Positions 17,130 to 25,852 of a stretch of 64,000 nt of DNA are shown one piece after another. Below the pieces are notes generated by a model that saw nothing but the letters and a program-made list of their open reading frames with translations, was not told the DNA's origin and ran no database searches. Origin of the DNA: an uncultured Pirellulaceae bacterium (lineage in GTDB: Bacteria > Planctomycetota > Planctomycetia > Pirellulales > Pirellulaceae); assembly GCA_937929805.1 (NCBI GenBank), contig CALFUT010000031.1, positions 124,001 to 188,000 on the forward strand, read 5' to 3'. The translations under genes and the position numbers were made by a program. How positions within the stretch are numbered: position 1 is the first letter of the stretch; every line of letters starts with the position of its first letter.

Positions 17130-18272
17130 TTACCGAATCGCGTTGTCATCTTCCGGACGAAGCTTCGAAAGATATTGATAAGTCAGATCGGTTGCTTCAA
17201 GGTGTTCACTGCGAAGCACAAACTGATCATCTGAAATCGTACCGATGGCTTTTGGGTTTTGAAACTCGATCACCACTACCGGGCGAGCCACTGTGCGCTG
17301 CTCAATCGCCTTGAACTGATAAAATGTAAGAGACGATGGGAACAACTCCCACTCGGATGTTCGGACCAAGGACAGCTCGACCGCATGCGGAAGATTAGGG
17401 GGAAGCTGTGACCATGCCAATTCAGGTTGCTGCCCGTCGCCTCCCAGATAGCCCTGCATCAAACGTTGAATTCGACGCGGCTGCCAAGTGCCTCGCAACG
17501 TCCGAGTCCGCCGTGTATCTGATTCCTCAGCGACGACCGCAAAACGAAACTCGTCCGCCAAATGCTGCAGCAGGCCAGCCATGCCACTGGCCATCAACTC
17601 GCCCGGTGCCAGAGGAATGCCGGGCCGGTGGCTCAATGTTTTGTTTCGGCGGTCTGATTCTGAATTTTTGATTTTCTGAAGATCATAAAATTCGAGGGTC
17701 TGCCGGCTTTCGATCAGATCTTCGTGCAACCGATAGACGAATCGACCGTCGCACAAATTGGTTACTTTTTGCTGCGGCGGTGTCGCGGTGGATGTGACAG
17801 CAAAAGAATGAGTCGATTGGGATTTTGGAATGTGGAACGCCAATATCGTCCGAGCCTTTCCAGCCCCCTGCCCTGATTGGATGTAATGCCCTGAACCGGC
17901 CACCTGCTGACCAAAGAATGCCGCTCGCACCGACACATTTGCTTCAAACGCCGATCCATCGTCGATCATGTGTCGTGCTCGCCTGAGCATCAAATCCGCT
18001 CGGTCGGTCGTCTTTCCGTCAAACCGAAAATCACTGACAGGTCTCGAAGGCCCAAGTTGGTTTTGGATCGACGAAGATGCAATCGATGTTCTGCTGGCTG
18101 TTTGATGCTGCCCTACCAGCACCGGTGTCGATTGGCCCGAAGGGTCGATGTCCGCTTGGAAATCCGACTCAGGCGCGGGGGTTGGCTGCACGAATGGCTT
18201 GGCCGAGTACCAGCCAATCATCATGGCTCCTGCCGCTAGCAGGCAAAACGCTATCGTTAATTCCTGCTTCAT
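17130..18272 (-). CDS. Membrane-anchored planctomycete protein of unknown function
   Basis: The frame is open from 18593, but the credible start is the ATG at 18272, which places an N-terminal hydrophobic anchor (LTIAFCLLAAGAMMIGWYS) at residues 4-22. That gives 380 residues. After a Pro/Ser/Gln-rich linker, the region from about residue 95 on is mostly beta-like (ANVSVRAAFFGQQVAGSGHY, then CDGRFVYRLHED and TLEFYDLQKI). It recalls LolA/RseB-type lipoprotein-binding folds, but that is only a shape impression. The C-terminal half contains an all-helical piece (MASGMAGLLQHLADEF) and VVVIEFQNPKAIG. I cannot assign a function. It diverges from the exported protein gene at 18584. Confidence 0.6.
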   Translation of the reverse strand: MKQELTIAFCLLAAGAMMIGWYSAKPFVQPTPAPESDFQADIDPSGQSTPVLVGQHQTASRTSIASSSIQNQLGPSRPVSDFRFDGKTTDRADLMLRRARHMIDDGSAFEANVSVRAAFFGQQVAGSGHYIQSGQGAGKARTILAFHIPKSQSTHSFAVTSTATPPQQKVTNLCDGRFVYRLHEDLIESRQTLEFYDLQKIKNSESDRRNKTLSHRPGIPLAPGELMASGMAGLLQHLADEFRFAVVAEESDTRRTRTLRGTWQPRRIQRLMQGYLGGDGQQPELAWSQLPPNLPHAVELSLVRTSEWELFPSSLTFYQFKAIEQRTVARPVVVIEFQNPKAIGTISDDQFVLRSEHLEATDLTYQYLSKLRPEDDNAIR

Positions 18273-18583
18273 GAACCGATTATGCGGATTCTTCCAAAGA
18301 AATGCATTGTAGGACGCCGATTGAGGATCAAAGCGGGAAACCTGCCGGTGCTTGGGCGTCGTTTTGACCAGAGAGCATCTTAGAAGCGACGCGAAGCTCG
18401 CGTCCATGGCAGTTTGTCGTCCAAGGCAGCATTCAACTGGGCCACCACGAACAGGTTGCTTGGGTCTGCCGCCTAGCAGAAAAGAAACAAAAGACTGCGT
18501 CGCAGGGCGCAACAAACTAGAAACGCTTGGTCGTGGTTGCCGCAAGAGTAATCCTGACACGAGTAATCTCAGGGGGAAGACTG
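18273..18583. promoter_or_regulatory. Divergent intergenic region with a short perfect hairpin
   Basis: 311 bases lie between the divergent starts at 18272 (minus) and 18584 (plus), so control elements for both genes should be here. One perfect 7-bp stem, GACGCGA/TCGCGTC with an AGC loop, spans 18388-18404. A strong ribosome site (AGGGGGAAG) precedes the plus-strand start. No other structure is evident. Confidence 0.45.
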
Positions 18584-19720
18584 ATGTTTGCAAGATTTGT
18601 CACGGGTCTGACGTTGCTGGCAGTTGCCGCTTCGACCAGCACGGCCTACGGCCAGATTGCTCTGGCTCGGACGGGGACTCCCCACAGCCACAATCTGCCA
18701 CCGGCTCAAATGCTGATGGAGCCCGGACCGGGCGTTGGTGGCCCTGGACCAGGTGTTCTAAATGCATCCGCTGCACCAGGCGGTCCTGTCGGTGGTCCCG
18801 GCTACGGACCATTTGGAGCTGTCATTCAACAGTCCGTTCAGGTTCTATTCGATAAGCCCGAACTGATGCTGGTCAGCTGGGACATTTCTGGCATCGGTCG
18901 CTACGATTCAGCCCCGCTGACTGTTCCCGGTCGACAAAATTTTGCTCAAGGCGGCATCTTTCGTTTGAAGATCACTAACATCGATGGTCGCCCTGGCATG
19001 GAACTGTATCCAACGCTTGAGATCGGGACTGCAACACCTCGCACCGCCGCCTACCTTGCCCACAGCGCGATTCCAATTCAATTCACTCAGGAAGACTTTG
19101 ACCAAGTCGCTGCAGCGAACTTTGTCACCAAGGTTATTTACGTTCCCGATCCAAAGTTTCAAGAGCTTGCTCTGGCGGGGGTCGACACACTGGTCAGTAC
19201 TCGGCTTGATCCGGGCGTCGACCCGATCACCGAAGCGGATCGCCGCGGCTCGATCCTTGCGATCGTGCGAATGGGTAACAAGGACTTGGAAGTCCCTGGC
19301 CAAGACGCCTCAATCGCTGCCGGAGCGTTGCCGGGCGGTGGTGGCTTTGCGGGCGGTGGAACCACTGACTATGTTTCAGGCGTGAACGGACCTCACTACG
19401 GCCTACCGTCAACCGGAACGAACATCGGACTGCCCGGTCCTCCTCACATTCCACTGGGTGGCCAAGCTGGCTTGAAGAGTTACACAATGCACAACCACAC
19501 AGCCATGCAAATTCCTCGGCCGACTCGCAACGTGAACGTTCACGTCAAGCAGAAGCCAGGACTCAGCTACCCACGTCCGGTTGATCGTGTTTTGATCAAA
19601 GAGAACACGATTCGCCCGCCACACCAGAACTTGCAACCGCCAGCCAACACCGTTCAGGGACAACTTCCTGAGAATTGTGCTCCGACGGTTGTTCCGTTCG
19701 TTCCTAGGCTGCACCGGTAG
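18584..19720 (+). CDS. Exported Gly/Pro-rich planctomycete protein (paralogue 1)
   Basis: ATG 18584 follows AGGGGGAAGA and opens a signal peptide (FVTGLTLLAVAASTSTAYGQ), giving 378 residues. A Pro/Gly-rich segment (GPGVGGPGPGV) leads to a conserved core at about residues 85-225: FRLKITNIDGRPGMELYPTL, FTQEDFDQVAAANFVTKVIY, and RRGSILAIVRMGN. The tail is again rich in G, P, H and N. The core is paralogous to the next protein (19833), which has YQLKVTGLNLHESVELYPSI and MVTKVIYLE in the same order. The family is one I know only from planctomycete genomes, and no function is known. An intrinsic terminator follows at 19741. Confidence 0.7.
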   Translation: MFARFVTGLTLLAVAASTSTAYGQIALARTGTPHSHNLPPAQMLMEPGPGVGGPGPGVLNASAAPGGPVGGPGYGPFGAVIQQSVQVLFDKPELMLVSWDISGIGRYDSAPLTVPGRQNFAQGGIFRLKITNIDGRPGMELYPTLEIGTATPRTAAYLAHSAIPIQFTQEDFDQVAAANFVTKVIYVPDPKFQELALAGVDTLVSTRLDPGVDPITEADRRGSILAIVRMGNKDLEVPGQDASIAAGALPGGGGFAGGGTTDYVSGVNGPHYGLPSTGTNIGLPGPPHIPLGGQAGLKSYTMHNHTAMQIPRPTRNVNVHVKQKPGLSYPRPVDRVLIKENTIRPPHQNLQPPANTVQGQLPENCAPTVVPFVPRLHR

Positions 19721-19740
19721 GCGGCAGTGACCGAAACGAA

Positions 19741-19775
19741 GCCGCGACAGCGTTTTGCTCTCGCGGCTCTTTTTT
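19741..19775 (+). terminator. Rho-independent terminator
   Basis: The 7-bp stem GCCGCGA (19741-19747) / TCGCGGC (19761-19767), with a 13-base loop, is followed directly by TCTTTTTT. It lies 20 bases after the stop of the first paralogue gene and ahead of the second, so the two are probably not one simple transcript. Confidence 0.8.
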
Positions 19776-19832
19776 GATCTTCGCTTCGCTGTTGTTAACG
19801 GTTAGGTAAAATTTTCTTTCCAAGAGATCCCA

Positions 19833-20690
19833 GTGGCATTTTCGGCAACAACTTGGCGAAACCTTTCGACCATGATGGCATCAGGCGCGTTGATGGTCTT
19901 GTTCATGAGCACGACCACCAACGGCCAAGTGCGTCACAATCAGGTTCGTAGCGACATGCCACCCGGTCTGGTCGCCGAGCGGTATCGCAAAGCAGATCCC
20001 GATCTGGCGACCGTCATCCAACCGGTGCGAATTTTTGCGCCGCGGGAGACGAACGTGTCCGTGCTTTCCAACGGAAGCGTTCTGTCAACGATTCAATCGA
20101 GAACGACGATCGGACTTGCGATTGGCCCGGTCTATCAGTTAAAGGTGACCGGCTTGAACTTGCACGAATCGGTCGAGCTTTATCCTTCGATCGAATTGTT
20201 GGGCCGTCTGTATCCGCCCGCTGGCATGGAGAATCGATTTCCGATCGAAATCGAAATCACTCGCGATGACCTGCTTCAAGCAATCGATGGCAGCATGGTG
20301 ACTAAGGTCATTTACTTAGAACATGGAGACATGGTCGTTCCCCATCGACACTCGCCCGACACGCAACCCACTTTCGACGTGTCTGCCAACGAGGATCCTT
20401 TGCGAGCCTCAAAATCGCTGGGTCGTCCAATGGCGATTCTACGAATTGGGTCGCGGGTACCACTGAATGGAAATCCGGCCGATACGATTCAGACCATTGG
20501 GCCTGCTCCGACGTTGCTGCCCGAGCCAATCCAGTACAGTCTTGGCTCGCCGCCCAACCGCCCTGCCCTACCCCGCGCGGTAACATTTGAAGCCAATCAA
20601 CAGCCAGCACCTCACAAGCTGCCACCGATCGTACGCGGGAATCGATCCGCCAAACGTTCGAACGCTCCCTCCAACCACCACCACAAGTGA
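19833..20690 (+). CDS. Exported planctomycete protein (paralogue 2)
   Basis: A 285-residue product from GTG 19833, which gives a full signal peptide (LSTMMASGALMVLFMSTTTNGQ). ATG 19872 would cut into it. The middle (about residues 75-215) matches the preceding protein in order and spacing: IGPVYQLKVTGLNLHESVEL, RFPIEIEITRDDLLQAIDG, VTKVIYLE, MAILRIGSRVP. The shared core argues for an old tandem duplication. The C-terminus is Pro-rich and basic and probably unstructured. The next gene starts 13 bases after this stop, so these two are likely co-transcribed. Function unknown; an envelope or surface role is inferred only from export. Confidence 0.7.
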   Translation: MAFSATTWRNLSTMMASGALMVLFMSTTTNGQVRHNQVRSDMPPGLVAERYRKADPDLATVIQPVRIFAPRETNVSVLSNGSVLSTIQSRTTIGLAIGPVYQLKVTGLNLHESVELYPSIELLGRLYPPAGMENRFPIEIEITRDDLLQAIDGSMVTKVIYLEHGDMVVPHRHSPDTQPTFDVSANEDPLRASKSLGRPMAILRIGSRVPLNGNPADTIQTIGPAPTLLPEPIQYSLGSPPNRPALPRAVTFEANQQPAPHKLPPIVRGNRSAKRSNAPSNHHHK

Positions 20691-20703
20691 CGGGCGGCCC
20701 ATC

Positions 20704-22041
20704 ATGCGAACATCCCAAACAACGATGATGCAGAAACTTTTTGTTGCAGCCCAAGCTGGATTTGCATTGGCTCTGATCGCCACGCCTTCGATGGTTTTTG
20801 GCCAGACCGATCGACCGTCTCGGCTTTCAATTGAATCAGCTCCTGAAGCTGCTTCATCGGATGACCATCCTGCATCGACTTTCCGTGCATCCACGATCCC
20901 CGAACGAGACGAGCACACATCGCGATTGGCTCAATCGACTTGGCAGACCGAAGTGTTGGGTTTTGAAGAACCAGCCACCGGATTCGCACGTCGACCACGA
21001 GCCACTCGATTGCCTCAACGTGCGCCGGCTGAGGATGCACCCATTCGAAAGTTCGGCAGCTTTGGAAATTTTGAAGCGATACAGCCAACGACGTGGGAAG
21101 AACCGACCAGTAATCGATCCAACGAACCGAACCGACGAGATGAATACGTTTACGATGGGAACGATCGCGGACTGAAAGTCAAGGTCGATCGATCTTGGAA
21201 CATGGTCGGACTCGATACGGAAGACACCGTAGGGCATTTCGACACCCTTGATGGGCAACGCTTAGTTTCGCCCAGTAATCGTGTCGCTATTTACGCACCA
21301 CGATTTGGCGCGGTCCGCCGAGTCGACCGAGTGTTTAATGCTCGGCTGAGCCAACCGGCGGGGATGGTCGGTGAACTGACGCCTGTGGCCAAAACCAAAC
21401 ATGCTGATTTTTCCGCAACCAACAAACAGCACACAGCCATCGAGCGATACGAAGGCACTCGTCGAGCCAGCCAGTTTATCGACCAAACGCGTGGCGTGCT
21501 GGCAGAAAACACGACAGAGATTTACGAATTCGCAAACACCTTTGCTCCATACGAGCACCTATCATTGATCCGCCTCGGACGTTTTGAGGAATCCGAATCC
21601 GCACGGCTGGCGGTGGGCATGCAGTCGGCGAAGGTTTGGCAAGACGACATCGAACTGCAGGTGATCGCCGATCGAGTCCAACCGGTAATCGTGAACGACA
21701 TTTCCAAAGTTCAGCAAATCGTCCAATACGAAACCGATGGCGACAATTCGATCTTACGAGTCGTCAAAGTTGCCTCGAAGATCGCGGCCAGAGCCGGCGA
21801 GAAAGTTCAATTCACGATCCGGTTTGACAACTTAAGCAGCAAGCGAATCGGCAACGTGACGCTGATCGACAACTTGACGACTCGTTTGGAGTACATCGTC
21901 GGTTCAGCCGAGTGCTCGCTTCCGGCAAAGCTAGTCACTTCGCGCAACGATGTCGGATCGAAGACGCTTCGGTGGGAGATCAAAGACCCGCTGCCCGCCA
22001 GCGAAGGCGGCGTGATTCGGTTTGAATGCCGCGTGCGATAA
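20704..22041 (+). CDS. Exported planctomycete protein with DUF11-like C-terminal domain
   Basis: ATG 20704 gives 445 residues with a signal peptide (KLFVAAQAGFALALIATPSM, ending near VFGQ). The first third is polar and low in hydrophobic content. From about residue 160 a conserved block runs LKVKVDRSWNMVGLDTEDTV, RVAIYAPRFGAVRRVD, RGVLAENTTEIYEFAN and ARLAVGMQSAKVWQDDIELQ. I recognise this order from planctomycete proteins annotated only as secreted or hypothetical. The last 100 residues (LRVVKVASKIAARAGEKVQF, then IGNVTLIDNLTTRLEYI) are a DUF11-type beta-sandwich domain, found in surface proteins with repeated domains. It follows the second paralogue by 13 bases, and the tandem repeat at 22040 starts inside its stop codon. 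Confidence 0.75.
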   Translation: MRTSQTTMMQKLFVAAQAGFALALIATPSMVFGQTDRPSRLSIESAPEAASSDDHPASTFRASTIPERDEHTSRLAQSTWQTEVLGFEEPATGFARRPRATRLPQRAPAEDAPIRKFGSFGNFEAIQPTTWEEPTSNRSNEPNRRDEYVYDGNDRGLKVKVDRSWNMVGLDTEDTVGHFDTLDGQRLVSPSNRVAIYAPRFGAVRRVDRVFNARLSQPAGMVGELTPVAKTKHADFSATNKQHTAIERYEGTRRASQFIDQTRGVLAENTTEIYEFANTFAPYEHLSLIRLGRFEESESARLAVGMQSAKVWQDDIELQVIADRVQPVIVNDISKVQQIVQYETDGDNSILRVVKVASKIAARAGEKVQFTIRFDNLSSKRIGNVTLIDNLTTRLEYIVGSAECSLPAKLVTSRNDVGSKTLRWEIKDPLPASEGGVIRFECRVR

Positions 22042-22166
22042 GTAGCCAGTACTTGCTGCGGCAAGCAGCCATCACTCGCTGCGGTAAGTAGCCATCACTA
22101 TCCGAGTGATGTCCGCACAGCAAAACCTCACATGGAATGTGAGGCCTACTTTCTGCACCTGCGGAC
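22040..22166. repeat. Tandem 23-bp repeat plus nested hairpins between convergent genes
   Basis: Two 23-bp units (22040-22062 and 22063-22085) and a 14-base third copy (22086-22099) all begin AAGTAGCC or AAGCAGCC. They run into a hairpin, CATCACT/AGTGATG (22093-22111). Next is an outer stem, GTCCGCA/TGCGGAC (22111-22117 with 22160-22166), enclosing a third hairpin, CCTCACAT-GGA-ATGTGAGG (22126-22144). The location between two convergent genes suits a bidirectional transcript end. The tandem structure also suggests a mobile or expanding repeat. Confidence 0.8.
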
Positions 22167-22173
22167 AAAGGCG

Positions 22174-22899
22174 TTACCTCCGCCGCCGCATCAGCAGCCC
22201 TGCACCTGCGATTGAAAACAGAACCGAGGGGCACGGCTCGGGAATCGTAGCCGTTTCAAACTCTGGACGTAGAAAGCGAACTGGTGTCACTTCAGCTGGC
22301 ACACCAAATGCGTTAGATACCAAACTGAACCCGGTCGGCGTAGTTCGATAGTACTGCACTAGCGCGAGTTCAATCGCAAATCGTTCTTCTGGTGAACGCT
22401 GAGCGAGTTCTGCAAAAAAATTCTCGGGGTCGGACGTATCAATGGTCAGCAACGGCGAATTTAGAACAAGTAGTCCTTCAATCGGCAGGGCGTCGTAAAT
22501 TGGGCCCACATTAAAAACCCCTGTCGGCAGTGAGGGCGGAACTGTAGACGGGGATGTCCAGCCAAGACCATCTGGGGATTCGTCGAAGAAGGACGCGCCG
22601 GGAATCGCATCTTCTCTTAACGCATCTCGGTCAATCGCATCAAACGAAGCCCGCAGATTCACGCTCACATCATCGTTTTCGAGGACGGTTGGAACACCAA
22701 AAACCAAAATTCCAATTTCTTCTCCGATGCTTAAAAGGACGTCGCCAGTAAGCGGATCGTAGTACGCGTCAACCGTCCCAGCGTCGGCCGCGGGGATCTC
22801 ATCGCGCGAAAAGTAGTCCACATCCGTTTGAGCAAAACCGTCGGACGTCGGCCAGACAAGCAAAAATAAAACTAGCAGAACATAAATCTGATAACGCAT
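22174..22899 (-). CDS. Exported protein with PEP-CTERM-like sorting tail
   Basis: ATG at 22899, after GGAGAGATGAG, gives 241 residues with a signal peptide (YQIYVLLVLFLLVWPTSDGF). The mature part is acidic and beta-rich, with no recognised enzyme motif. The last 23 residues follow the PEP-CTERM pattern: IPEP, then a hydrophobic stretch (SVLFSIAGAGLLM), then four Arg at the very C-terminus. Exosortases cut such tails and attach the protein to the cell surface or matrix. No exosortase gene is in the window, but the partial gene at the left edge resembles a protease associated with such systems. It is divergent from the ECF sigma factor gene, 352 bases away. Confidence 0.75.
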   Translation of the reverse strand: MRYQIYVLLVLFLLVWPTSDGFAQTDVDYFSRDEIPAADAGTVDAYYDPLTGDVLLSIGEEIGILVFGVPTVLENDDVSVNLRASFDAIDRDALREDAIPGASFFDESPDGLGWTSPSTVPPSLPTGVFNVGPIYDALPIEGLLVLNSPLLTIDTSDPENFFAELAQRSPEERFAIELALVQYYRTTPTGFSLVSNAFGVPAEVTPVRFLRPEFETATIPEPCPSVLFSIAGAGLLMRRRR

Positions 22900-23251
22900 C
22901 TCATCTCTCCATTTCTTGAAAGCATCAAACTCTTCGTCGACGCAGGTTTTGGCCCACTGCAACACGAGTCATCCTCTCACGCCAGCAACGAGATTGCAAG
23001 AAATTCATGGAGAATTTTTTGTAAACTGATTTGGCCGATCTCGACTCGCTCGTTGAGCCGCTCCGCTGCAACTCGTAGTTTGATCCGCTGGCCACCACCA
23101 ACTGTCCAGAGTTCCGACACGGGTGAAACTTTGGCAGTGACACCGGCTTGCCCCACGCGGGACACTGATTTCTCGCCTCCATGAACCTGATTTTTCCAGC
23201 AACTTGTGACTACAATGGTGCCCAGATCATTCTTTTTGCTTAGGGAAATTC
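22900..23251. promoter_or_regulatory. Divergent region upstream of the ECF sigma factor operon
   Basis: 352 bases separate the PEP-CTERM-like gene (minus) from the ECF sigma factor gene (plus). Promoters for both, including a possible self-regulated ECF promoter, should lie here. I could not identify one by eye with confidence. Short open frames on the minus strand here lack any family features. Confidence 0.4.
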
Positions 23252-23896
23252 ATGAAGCGCTCCAACGTTAAGCCTGTTGAAGTTGATTTGAGTGTGACTT
23301 CCACCGAACTACTTCGCCAAGCAAAAGCCAGTAGCCAAACCGCGTGGCAGCAACTGGTTGCACGGTATAGCCGGCGAATCTATCGCTGGTGTCGACGTGA
23401 CGGCCTGCAGCCAACGGATGCGGCAGACGTGACTCAGGAAGTACTACACGCGGTTGCTCGAAAACTGGGTGACTTTCATCGCGATCGACCCGGAGACACT
23501 TTTCGTGGCTGGCTGCGAAGGATTACGAACAACAAAGTTAATGACCATTACCGAAAACAAAACAAGACCGTCGACCGGGCATCGGGTGGCGTCAATCGCA
23601 TCGAGTTTTTGGCCGACGCGAGAGAATCACTTGGAACTTGGAATACCGTGTCGGTCGCATCTGACGTCTCTGCCGTGTCCTCCATTCAGGATCAGCGAGT
23701 TCAAGACGCGATCAAGCGCGTCCGAGGCAATATCAGCGAACGCGATTGGAAATTGTTTTGGCGAATCGCCGTCGACGGCCAATCCGCGGCGGATGCAGCA
23801 AAAGAACTCGGAATCACGTCCAACGCAGCTCGTTTGGTAAAGATGCGAGTCCTAAAACGATTGAGAAAACAGCTTGCTGACGGCATACATTCATAA
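23252..23896 (+). CDS. ECF-type sigma-70 family RNA polymerase sigma factor
   Basis: A 214-residue group 4 sigma factor that would redirect RNA polymerase to its own promoter set. Region 2 is clear: AWQQLVARYSRRIYRWCRRD, DAADVTQEVLHAVARKL and TFRGWLRRITNNKVNDHYRK (about residues 30-105). Region 4 (about residues 155-205) reads DWKLFWRIAVDGQSAADAAK followed by ELGITSNAARLVKMRVLKRL. The linker is long and Ser/Asp-rich, as in planctomycete ECF proteins paired with Ser/Thr kinases. The start is ATG 23252, with AGGGAAA upstream. The kinase gene follows after 17 bases, and no classical anti-sigma gene is present, so the kinase probably controls this factor. The target genes may include the operon itself. 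Confidence 0.93.
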   Translation: MKRSNVKPVEVDLSVTSTELLRQAKASSQTAWQQLVARYSRRIYRWCRRDGLQPTDAADVTQEVLHAVARKLGDFHRDRPGDTFRGWLRRITNNKVNDHYRKQNKTVDRASGGVNRIEFLADARESLGTWNTVSVASDVSAVSSIQDQRVQDAIKRVRGNISERDWKLFWRIAVDGQSAADAAKELGITSNAARLVKMRVLKRLRKQLADGIHS

Positions 23897-23913
23897 TCAG
23901 AAATTGCTCGCGG

Positions 23914-25845
23914 ATGAGAACTGACCAACCCAATACGGCCGACTTCTTGTCAGACTGCCCTTCTCGCGACGAAATTCAAGCATGGTTGGTTGGACGCTTC
24001 GCGGAACCGGTCGCCGCAAGACTTGAGCAACATTTCGAGCGTTGCTCTCAATGCGAAGACACTCTGGCAACGCTTGACTTCCCCAGTGACGAACTGATCG
24101 AGCGGCTATCCGAGTTGCCACCGCTTGATGAAGACGAAGTCGATTACCAAGTTTTGCGACAAAAACTATTGGCTACCCCCGTGTCGTTCCCAGACGACCA
24201 ACTGGCAGCATCCTTTCTTGAACAGGCTCAGCATTTGGCTGACCCGAAACTAGGCACACTCCCTTTTCAAATCGGCAACTACGAACTGACTGAATGCATT
24301 GGTCGCGGGGCTTCAGGAGCCGTCTACCGAGCTCAACATTTGAAGCTTGGAACAACGGTTGCCGTGAAAGTACTGGGAGCTTCACTGAAAAAAGATGCCC
24401 GCGAGATCGACCAATTTATTGCAGAAATGAGACTGATCGGATCGTTGGTTCACCCACACATTGTGCGAGCAACTGACGCGGGTGAAGTTGATGGATTGCA
24501 TTTTCTAGTAATGGATTACGTTGAAGGGATCGACGTCGCACAGCTTTTGTTCCGGTGCGAAAGATTGAGTGTTCCTGTTTGCTGCGAGATCGTTCGGCAG
24601 GCCGCCTTAGGATTAGAGTTCGCTCACTCAAAATCGTTGATCCATCGGGATATCAAGCCGTCAAATTTGTTAGTGACCGCTGCCGGGCACGTGAAGCTCT
24701 TGGACTTAGGCGTGGCGACTCGCGTCGCAATGCCCTCGACCGAACCCTCCACTGCCCCGGCAAACGCTGGAACGTTCAGCTACATGGCTCCCGAACAGCG
24801 ATCGGCATCATCAAAGATTGACCCCCGCGCCGACATTTACGGTCTCGGAAAGACATTTTTGAAACTGTTGACAGGAACCAGTGTCGCCCAAAATAACGTA
24901 GCGATAGACAAGTTCCGAAACGACATCCCTGATGAAGTAAAGTCGCTGATTGCAAAGATGTTGGCGACAGATCCTAAAGATCGCCCAGCAACAGCTGGCC
25001 AAGTCGCCGCAGCCTTGTTGCCCGTCGCCAATCATCGTGATCTAGTCGATGTCGTCGCCAAGTTGTTTCCGGATCATGATCGGCCAAGTACTGGCTTAGA
25101 CGAATTTCAAACGCCAGTTGATTCCGCGAAGACCGCCAATATCTCTCGGCGACTCTGGATCGTTGCCGCGGCCGGGCTCGCGATCGCGACAGTATCGGTC
25201 GCTCGGTGGTACCCCAAAGCGGGCATCAAGAAAGCTCGTTGGCGACCGTTGAAAGCCGCCGACTCCAAGTTGCTATTTCCTGTCAATAGTCGTTCCGCAT
25301 CGTTTAAAGTGCTGGACGACCAGCGGATTAAGATGCAATCCGCCGGAATTTCATTACTTGGATTAGGACAACCACTGCTGGGTACGTTTTCGTTGGATCT
25401 ATCGCTAGACCTTCAAGATTCCGGCGCCGCCGGGTTGTTCTTCCGAGGGCAACGTGTTGAACAGTCGCTTACTTTTCAAACTCTGGAGGTCGTCCACGAG
25501 CCGAACTCAATGGAAGTTAGTCCAAGATTGCGTTGGAGTCGCTGGAAGGCCAACCTGAGTGACAACCAGCCTCCAACGCGTGAAATACTGGCGACCGTTG
25601 CCATTGAGCGAGCGTCAAAACCTTCGCCATGCCAACTTCGAATCACTTTTGGTCAGCGAAGCATGCCTGAGGTTCGCTGGAACGACGCGCCGTTGCCGCA
25701 CGCAAAATGGGAAGTAACCGCTGCTGGCCAATCACTACAAGCAACACCTTTTGCTCAGCTGCCGACCATGTTCTTAGGCGACTTAGGGTTGATGACATTG
25801 GGTGGCAGTTGCGTATTTTTAAAACCTCGTTTGGCCTATCAATAG
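23914..25845 (+). CDS. Transmembrane Ser/Thr protein kinase with N-terminal HxxxCxxC motif
   Basis: A 643-residue kinase. The N-terminus holds His40-x3-Cys44-x2-Cys47 (HFERCSQC), the zinc-binding pattern of anti-sigma factors of the ZAS type. The kinase domain (about residues 122-385) is intact: [10 protein letters not shown] loop, Lys152 in [14 protein letters not shown] with Asp246, DLG with Asp264, and MAPEQR. One membrane segment (about residues 413-433) is followed by about 210 residues outside the membrane, with a beta-sandwich, lectin-like look ([20 protein letters not shown]). The cytoplasmic half therefore combines an anti-sigma-like module with a kinase and probably controls the sigma factor encoded 17 bases upstream. 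That link is inferred from layout. Confidence 0.88.
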   Translation: MRTDQPNTADFLSDCPSRDEIQAWLVGRFAEPVAARLEQHFERCSQCEDTLATLDFPSDELIERLSELPPLDEDEVDYQVLRQKLLATPVSFPDDQLAASFLEQAQHLADPKLGTLPFQIGNYELTECIGRGASGAVYRAQHLKLGTTVAVKVLGASLKKDAREIDQFIAEMRLIGSLVHPHIVRATDAGEVDGLHFLVMDYVEGIDVAQLLFRCERLSVPVCCEIVRQAALGLEFAHSKSLIHRDIKPSNLLVTAAGHVKLLDLGVATRVAMPSTEPSTAPANAGTFSYMAPEQRSASSKIDPRADIYGLGKTFLKLLTGTSVAQNNVAIDKFRNDIPDEVKSLIAKMLATDPKDRPATAGQVAAALLPVANHRDLVDVVAKLFPDHDRPSTGLDEFQTPVDSAKTANISRRLWIVAAAGLAIATVSVARWYPKAGIKKARWRPLKAADSKLLFPVNSRSASFKVLDDQRIKMQSAGISLLGLGQPLLGTFSLDLSLDLQDSGAAGLFFRGQRVEQSLTFQTLEVVHEPNSMEVSPRLRWSRWKANLSDNQPPTREILATVAIERASKPSPCQLRITFGQRSMPEVRWNDAPLPHAKWEVTAAGQSLQATPFAQLPTMFLGDLGLMTLGGSCVFLKPRLAYQ

Positions 25846-25852
25846 GTGTTCA

